A DNA stretch of 64,000 nt. Source: Fimbriimonadales bacterium. GTDB taxonomy: Bacteria; Armatimonadota; Fimbriimonadia; Fimbriimonadales; GBS-DC. Positions 59,388-64,000 of this stretch are shown in pieces; position 1 is the stretch's first letter; each line of letters starts with the position of its first letter. The stretch lies in NCBI GenBank assembly GCA_026003075.1, contig BPGO01000009.1, positions 1 through 64,000 of the forward strand. The letters run 5' to 3'. The notes beneath the pieces were generated by a model. It saw only the letters and a list, made by a program, of their open reading frames with translations, was not told where the DNA came from and made no database searches. The position numbers were made by a program, and so were the translations under genes.

Positions 59388-61508
59388 TCAAAGCAAACGC
59401 GATGTTGGCACACGCAACAGCCGTAAGGCGTTCCCCACAACCGAGACGGAGCTGAGGCTCATTGCCAGTGCGGCGAGCATTGGGTTTAGGTAGCCAAGTG
59501 CTGCCAGCGGGATGCCCAGCGTATTGTAGACGAAGGCGAAGAAAAGGTTCTGCCTCACGACGCGATAGATGTCCTGTGCCACCTGCAGCGCGTTCAGCAG
59601 GGTACGCAGGTCGGGGTTCAGCAGGATGAGGTCGGCGTTCTCCGCGGCGAGTTGGGTTCCTGTGGCGACGGCGACTCCCAAATCGGCTTGGGCGAGCGCG
59701 GGCGCATCGTTGACGCCATCCCCCACGAACGCCACCCGTCGCCCCTCCGCCTGCAGTTGGCGCACGAGCGCGGCTTTGTCGGTCGGCGACTGCGCGGCGT
59801 ACCAGTCCTCTATTCCCAATTGTTGGGCAAACGCCTGCACCGCCTCCGCGCGATCGCCGGAGCAGAGGACGAGGTGCAACCCCGCCTTGCGCAACGCCTC
59901 AAGCGTCTCGGCGACCTCGGGCAGGGGGTCATCCGTGAACTCAAACCCTGCCACGACGCGCTCATTCACTGCGAGCAGTACGGGCGCGTTCGATACTTTG
60001 TCGGGTTCGATGCTGTGTTCCTGCAAGAAGCGTGGGCTGCCGATTATCATGGAACTATTACCCCATGCGCCTCGCACCCCACCTCCTGCCACAACCTCTA
60101 GCGCGCTTATCGGGGCAGGTTCTATCCCGCGCTCTCGCGCCGCGTGCAGAATCGCCTCTGCCAGTGGGTGGCGCACGGCTTGTTCCAGTCCCGCGGCGAG
60201 TTGCAGCGCTTCTTCTTCGGGGATGCCCTCTGTGTGGATGCGTACCAAGCGCGGTTTGCCCAGCGTGAGCGTGCCCGTTTTGTCTAAAACCAGCGTATCG
60301 ATGTGGCGCACGCGCTCCAACGCCTCAAATCCGCGTATCAGCACACCTGCCCGCGCGGCGCGTGTGGCGCCTGTCATCATCGCAATCGGCACGGCAAGCC
60401 CCAACGCGCACGGGCAGGCGATGACCAGCACGCTCACGGCAGGCACGAGCGCAGCTGCGAAATCGCGCGTGGCAAGATACCAGCCCCCCAGCGTGAGTAG
60501 CGCAATCGCAACCACAATCGGCACGAACACCGCTGCAATCTGGTCAGCAAGTCGCTGGATGCTTGCTTTCTGTGCTTGGGCTTGCGCGACAGCGTGGGCG
60601 ATTTGGGCGAGCATCGTCGCAGTGCCCACCGCCTGCGCCTGAATTTGTATCATGCCGTCGGTCAGCAACGCGCCACTCAGAACCCGATCCCCAATGGTGC
60701 GCTCTTGAGGCAGCGACTCGCCCGTGAGCGGCGACTCGTCCACCCAGCCGCGCCCTTCCAGCACCACGCCGTCGACAGGGATACGATCGCCGGTGCGCAC
60801 CAGCAGACGGTCCCCAGCGCGCACTTGGCTGATGGGTACAGGCTCGTAGGCAGTTCCGTTCCAGCGTAGCGTCTCGTGGGGCAGCAGTTGCCACAGCGAT
60901 TCGAGGGCGCGCTTTGCTTGCCCGCGTGCCCGCGCCTCCAGCGTGCGCCCCAGCAAGACCAGCGTGATAATCACGGCGGAGGTTTCGTAGTACAGGTGGT
61001 GCGTGTGCCCCTGAAGCGTCAGCACAAGGCTATAGAAAAACGCCGACAGCGTGCCCAGCAGCACCAACACCTCCATGTTGGCGGTACCGTGACGCAACGC
61101 CGCCCACGCTGAGCGATAGAGCGGCAACGCCACGCCAAACTGCACAGGAACCGTAAGCGCGAGCAGGATCCAGCCTTGGTACGGCAGGGGTTTCGACAGG
61201 AACATACTCATTATCACGATTGGGACGGTGAGCGCGAGGCTGAACAGCAGACGCCGTTGCAGTCCCTGTGCGGTTGTGTCTTGATCGGGGCGTTCGGAGG
61301 CGACTGGCTCTGCATCGTAGCCCGCCTTGCGCACGGCATCGATCAGTGCGTCCACCGCGATAGGGTGTGCGAGTTCAATCTCGGCGGTCTCGGTCGCGAG
61401 GTTCACCGTCGCCGCCTGCACGCCGGGCGCGCGTTGCAGGACCTTTTCCACTCGGCGCACGCACGCCGCGCAGGTCATGCCTTTGATTTTGAGGCGTTGC
61501 GTGGGCAT
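59388..61508 (-). CDS. copA: Copper-exporting P-type ATPase
   Basis: This 706-residue P1B ATPase has one N-terminal HMA domain with the metal motif GMTCAACVRR (about residues 10-19), eight membrane helices, the transmembrane copper site CPCALGLA (about 370), the phosphorylated Asp in DKTGTLTLGKP (about 406) and the hinge VGDGVNDAPALAQADLG. The sequence PDLRTLLNAL and the end motif LNPMLAALAMSLSSVSVVGNALRL are typical of CopA. It removes Cu(I) from the cytoplasm. It has its own leaderless promoter; no copper sensor gene is adjacent. Confidence 0.96.
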   Translation of the reverse strand: MPTQRLKIKGMTCAACVRRVEKVLQRAPGVQAATVNLATETAEIELAHPIAVDALIDAVRKAGYDAEPVASERPDQDTTAQGLQRRLLFSLALTVPIVIMSMFLSKPLPYQGWILLALTVPVQFGVALPLYRSAWAALRHGTANMEVLVLLGTLSAFFYSLVLTLQGHTHHLYYETSAVIITLVLLGRTLEARARGQAKRALESLWQLLPHETLRWNGTAYEPVPISQVRAGDRLLVRTGDRIPVDGVVLEGRGWVDESPLTGESLPQERTIGDRVLSGALLTDGMIQIQAQAVGTATMLAQIAHAVAQAQAQKASIQRLADQIAAVFVPIVVAIALLTLGGWYLATRDFAAALVPAVSVLVIACPCALGLAVPIAMMTGATRAARAGVLIRGFEALERVRHIDTLVLDKTGTLTLGKPRLVRIHTEGIPEEEALQLAAGLEQAVRHPLAEAILHAARERGIEPAPISALEVVAGGGVRGAWGNSSMIIGSPRFLQEHSIEPDKVSNAPVLLAVNERVVAGFEFTDDPLPEVAETLEALRKAGLHLVLCSGDRAEAVQAFAQQLGIEDWYAAQSPTDKAALVRQLQAEGRRVAFVGDGVNDAPALAQADLGVAVATGTQLAAENADLILLNPDLRTLLNALQVAQDIYRVVRQNLFFAFVYNTLGIPLAALGYLNPMLAALAMSLSSVSVVGNALRLLRVPTSRLL

Positions 61509-61516
61509 CGAGGGGA

Positions 61517-61522
61517 ATTATA
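61517..61522 (-). promoter_or_regulatory. -10 box, leaderless start of copA
   Basis: On the minus strand CAGGTATAAT is followed by 8 nt (TCCCCTCG) and the ATG at 61508. Confidence 0.55.
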
Positions 61523-61558
61523 CCTGTTCGAGGGGGGACTGGCTCAGTTTCAGACGAC

Positions 61559-62320
61559 TTATGATGCCTTGACGCTCGTGGCTGCTTGTGCCAGCGTGTC
61601 GATAAGCCTCCACAGGCGTGTGAAGTAGTCGTACTGTGGGTGGGGCATTTCCAGCGTGTCGGCGATGACAAGGGGCACTCTGAGTATCCGCGCAACGGTC
61701 GCGCCGACCGGCGAGGGTTCGTTGGCGAGCACCATCCCGACACCTGCGCGTCGCCCCTGTTCGATGGCGGCGCGTAGGTGCTGTAGGCTGGGCGGTCGCT
61801 CGTGGTCGGGCTGCAGGCTGCCCAGCGAGCGCATGCCGAGCGATTGCGTGAGGGGCAGGTAAGCGTCGTGAACGGCGAGGTAGGCTTTTCCTTGCAACGC
61901 GCCACGCGCTTCCTGCAGGCGCATCCCCAGTTGACGGAACAAGAGCTGGGTGCGTGCCCACGCTTGCCGCTGCGCCGTGCCCACCAAGCCGTCTGCTTCC
62001 GCCCAGCGCAGGATTTGGGCACAGCACTGCCGCGCATAGCCTAAGTCCAGCCAGATGTGCCGATTTGTTGGCTGGGGATGGAGATGATCGAGTAATGAGC
62101 TGATGGGCACACGGTTTTGCACGGCGCGTTGCAGGGCAGGCAGATAACCTTCCAGCCCACCGCCGATTGCCACCACGCGCCTCGACCGAAACGCTTGCTG
62201 CACCATCCTCACAGTGAGCGGCGTTTCGTGGGCGTCCGCGTTGCGCGGTTGTATTAGGGTAACGGGCAGCTCCAGCGCACGAATCCAGTCGGCAATCACG
62301 GCGAGCGTCGCGGCGTACAT
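61559..62320 (-). CDS. ZnuA-like metal-binding protein lacking a signal peptide
   Basis: This 253-residue protein matches the cluster A-I solute-binding proteins for zinc or manganese. All four likely ligands are present: His in NADAHETPL (about residue 31), His in NRHIWLDLGYA (about 94), His in AVHDAYLP (about 150) and Glu in LANEPSPVGATV (about 204). It begins directly at the mature domain (MYAATLAVIADWI), with no export signal, and is 3 bp downstream of lysS. No permease or ATPase gene is next to it. It is either a cytoplasmic metal-binding variant or has lost its signal. Confidence 0.75.
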   Translation of the reverse strand: MYAATLAVIADWIRALELPVTLIQPRNADAHETPLTVRMVQQAFRSRRVVAIGGGLEGYLPALQRAVQNRVPISSLLDHLHPQPTNRHIWLDLGYARQCCAQILRWAEADGLVGTAQRQAWARTQLLFRQLGMRLQEARGALQGKAYLAVHDAYLPLTQSLGMRSLGSLQPDHERPPSLQHLRAAIEQGRRAGVGMVLANEPSPVGATVARILRVPLVIADTLEMPHPQYDYFTRLWRLIDTLAQAATSVKAS

Positions 62321-62323
62321 CGC

Positions 62324-63826
62324 TTAGCCCTCGCGCATTTGCGGGAAGAAAATCACCTCGCGAATCGAGTCGGCCCCGGTGAGCAGCATCGCCATGCGGT
62401 CAATCCCGATGCCTAAGCCGCCTGTGGGAGGCATGCCGTACTCCATCGCGAGGAGGAAGTCCTCATCGAAGGGATGCGCTTCCTCGTCGCCTGCTTGGCG
62501 TAGCGCGTACTGCTGTTCGAATCGCGCCCGTTGTTCCAGTGGGTCGTTCAACTCCGAGAAGGCGTTGGCGACCTCTTTCCCGAAGAGGTAGCCCTCGAAA
62601 CGCCGCGTGAAGCGTGGGTTGTCGGGTTCGCGCTTCGCTAACGGCGAGGTGTCTATCGGAAAGCCATACACAAAGGTCGGCTGTTGAAGATGCTCCGCCA
62701 CGCACTTCTCCAGTACCTTTTCGATAATCCCGCCGATGGTGTCCTTACGCTCCACCGAGATTCCGACCTTCTCGGCGGCGTGTGTGGCGCGTTCCAGCGT
62801 CTCGAAATCGGCTTCGGTAAGTCCCGTGCGTTCGCGAATCGCGTCCATCAGGCGAATGCGCTGCCACGGCTGGGCGAAGTCCACCCGTATGCCGTGCATT
62901 TCGAACACCGTTGTCCCGAACACGCGCTCTGCGACATGGTGGAAGAGTTCCTCGACGAGGCTCATAATATCTTCGAGGTTCGCATATGCCTGATAGAGTT
63001 CGAGCATCGTGAATTCGGGGTTATGGCGCGTGGAGATACCCTCGTTGCGGAACACGCGCCCGATTTCGTACACGCGATCGATTCCGCCGATGACCAATCG
63101 CTTGAGATAGAGTTCCAGCGCGATGCGTAGCTGGAACTCGCGGTCTAATGCGTTGTGGTGGGTGATGAACGGGCGCGCTGCGGCGCCGCCCGCTATGGGC
63201 TGGAGCACGGGCGTCTCCACCTCCAGAAAGCCCCGTTCATCCAGAAAGCGTCGGATTTCGCGCACCATACGGCAACGCGCGATGAGCCGTCGGCGTGAAT
63301 CGGGATTCACCAGCAGGTCTAAATAGCGCTGGCGATAACGCTGCTCCACATCATGTAGTTCGTACCAGCGTTGCTCACCCTTCTCTTTGGGGAATGGTAC
63401 GGGACGAATTGCTTTCGCCAACATCGTAAACGACTGCACATGCACCGTAACTTCACCGGTGCGCGTTTTGAACACGAAGCCCTGCACGCCCAAGTAATCG
63501 CCCAAATCCCAGAGGTCAATCAGGTCATAGCGTTCGCCCTGTTCGTCGGCTTTGAGGTAGATTTGCAGTTTGCCGGTGCTGTCCATCAGGTGCGCGAAGG
63601 TCGCCTTACCCATCTTGCGGAGCGCCGCAATGCGTCCAGCGACCGCGACCGTTTTGCCTTCCAGTTGCTCGTAGTCGTCGTGGACGGTTTGCAGGGCGTG
63701 GGTGATTTCGTAGCGTTCGATGGCGAAGGGGTCTAAGCCCAGCGCACGCAGTTGTTCCAGTTTCTGCAGGCGAATTTGTACCAGCTGGTTCTCTTCCTCA
63801 AGCGTGTGGTGGGTCGGCTCGTGCAT
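62324..63826 (-). CDS. lysS: Lysyl-tRNA synthetase (class II)
   Basis: This 500-residue enzyme has an N-terminal OB-fold (VAVAGRIAALRKMGKATFAHL) and the class II motifs: motif 1 FLEVETPVLQPIAGGAAARPF, motif 2 VYEIGRVFRNEGISTRHNPEFTMLE and motif 3 GLGIGIDRMAMLLT near the C-terminus. Length is standard. It charges tRNA-Lys in the cytoplasm. A leaderless-type promoter lies directly upstream, and the ZnuA-like gene follows 3 bp later. Confidence 0.97.
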   Translation of the reverse strand: MHEPTHHTLEEENQLVQIRLQKLEQLRALGLDPFAIERYEITHALQTVHDDYEQLEGKTVAVAGRIAALRKMGKATFAHLMDSTGKLQIYLKADEQGERYDLIDLWDLGDYLGVQGFVFKTRTGEVTVHVQSFTMLAKAIRPVPFPKEKGEQRWYELHDVEQRYRQRYLDLLVNPDSRRRLIARCRMVREIRRFLDERGFLEVETPVLQPIAGGAAARPFITHHNALDREFQLRIALELYLKRLVIGGIDRVYEIGRVFRNEGISTRHNPEFTMLELYQAYANLEDIMSLVEELFHHVAERVFGTTVFEMHGIRVDFAQPWQRIRLMDAIRERTGLTEADFETLERATHAAEKVGISVERKDTIGGIIEKVLEKCVAEHLQQPTFVYGFPIDTSPLAKREPDNPRFTRRFEGYLFGKEVANAFSELNDPLEQRARFEQQYALRQAGDEEAHPFDEDFLLAMEYGMPPTGGLGIGIDRMAMLLTGADSIREVIFFPQMREG

Positions 63827-63833
63827 AGGGCGA

Positions 63834-63839
63834 ATTGTA
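63834..63839 (-). promoter_or_regulatory. -10 box, leaderless start of lysS
   Basis: On the minus strand AGGGTACAAT is followed by 7 nt (TCGCCCT) and the ATG at 63826. Confidence 0.55.
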
Positions 63840-63867
63840 CCCTAAAGCGCCTCGCCCTGCTTGGTAG

Positions 63868-63893
63868 GGCAGGGAGGTTGGCTCCCCCCTGCC
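63868..63893 (-). terminator. Hairpin upstream of lysS
   Basis: The arms GGCAGGG (63868-63874) and CCCTGCC (63887-63893) are separated by 12 nt. The position between a gene ending at 63920 and the lysS promoter suggests it terminates the upstream transcript. Confidence 0.4.
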
Positions 63894-63919
63894 ATGGTGC
63901 GCTTCTCGATGTTCGGCGA

Positions 63920-64000
63920 TTATTCCAGGGTGGTCTGGATTGCTGCGATGACGCGCGTCAGGTCGGGCAGCACCGCGTACTCCAGCTCGGGGCAGAACGG
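63920..64000 (-). CDS. C-terminal end of an unidentified gene (partial)
   Basis: A minus-strand frame enters from the right edge and stops at TAA (63922-63920), giving 26 residues that end TRVIAAIQTTLE. Codon use and the following hairpin fit a real gene end. It is too short to identify. Confidence 0.4.
   Translation of the reverse strand, partial: PFCPELEYAVLPDLTRVIAAIQTTLE

Overview
The window looks like chromosomal DNA of a free-living, probably thermophilic bacterium, and my best guess is the phylum Armatimonadota (Fimbriimonadia-like). That placement is inference from a combination of traits: high GC with compact operons, an H-X9-DG-type prepilin protein, PEP-CTERM and dockerin sorting modules, a large WD40/FN3/FlgD-Ig secreted protein, a DUF1501 protein, and a coiled-coil/PD-(D/E)XK family remnant. 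No rRNA, tRNA or complete insertion sequence was found.

Layout. 1-6.3 kb: a partial helical-repeat gene, then on the minus strand a lipoprotein, a 1450-residue WD40/FN3/FlgD-Ig protein, threonine aldolase and an orphan nuoF. 7.8-17.3 kb: a type IV pilus / secretin operon (ExeA-like ATPase, helix-turn-helix protein, pilM, pilN, pilO, pilP, pilQ, two paralogous lipoproteins, and a second, 5'-truncated pilQ). 17.4-26.2 kb: a frameshifted methyltransferase-nuclease fusion, an ANTAR response regulator, a Nif3-like protein, a 131-bp MITE-like insertion, a small cluster of secreted His-rich proteins, a DsrE-like protein, a pseudopilin and a two-gene restriction-modification system. 26.2-36.6 kb: recJ, a VWA-SWIM pair, a DUF1501 protein, and frameshifted uvrD-like and mutL genes. 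36.7-38.1 kb: a CRISPR array (16 intact repeats and one degenerate repeat) with a leader but no cas genes in the window. 38.1-49.8 kb: dacB, glyS, an alkyltransferase-like gene, a nucleoside-type MFS transporter, a five-gene operon of uncharacterised membrane proteins (DUF6754-type), an M24 peptidase and a CHAD protein. 49.9-55.0 kb: a membrane fusion protein fused to a nuclease-family remnant, a YpdA-type reductase, and a zinc-finger/STN/zinc-ribbon cluster. 55.0-64 kb: queG, frameshifted speE, pgi/pmi, rpsR-ssb-rpsF with a probable S6:S18 leader, copA, a ZnuA-like protein without signal peptide, lysS, and the end of another gene.

Three signals stand out. (1) pilQ is duplicated as a promoterless 3' copy that is nearly identical in DNA except for one ~170-bp block of equal length in which the two copies differ strongly, the geometry of a recombination cassette. 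(2) Eleven genes have the motif GGTAnAnT ending only 6-9 nt before the start codon, so their mRNAs are predicted to be leaderless; the same motif sits further upstream of seven other transcription units. (3) At least six frameshifts break or fuse genes, including two in mutL; this means either uncorrected sequence errors or real decay, possibly with a mutator phenotype.

All functional calls come from reading protein and DNA motifs directly; no database search was run.
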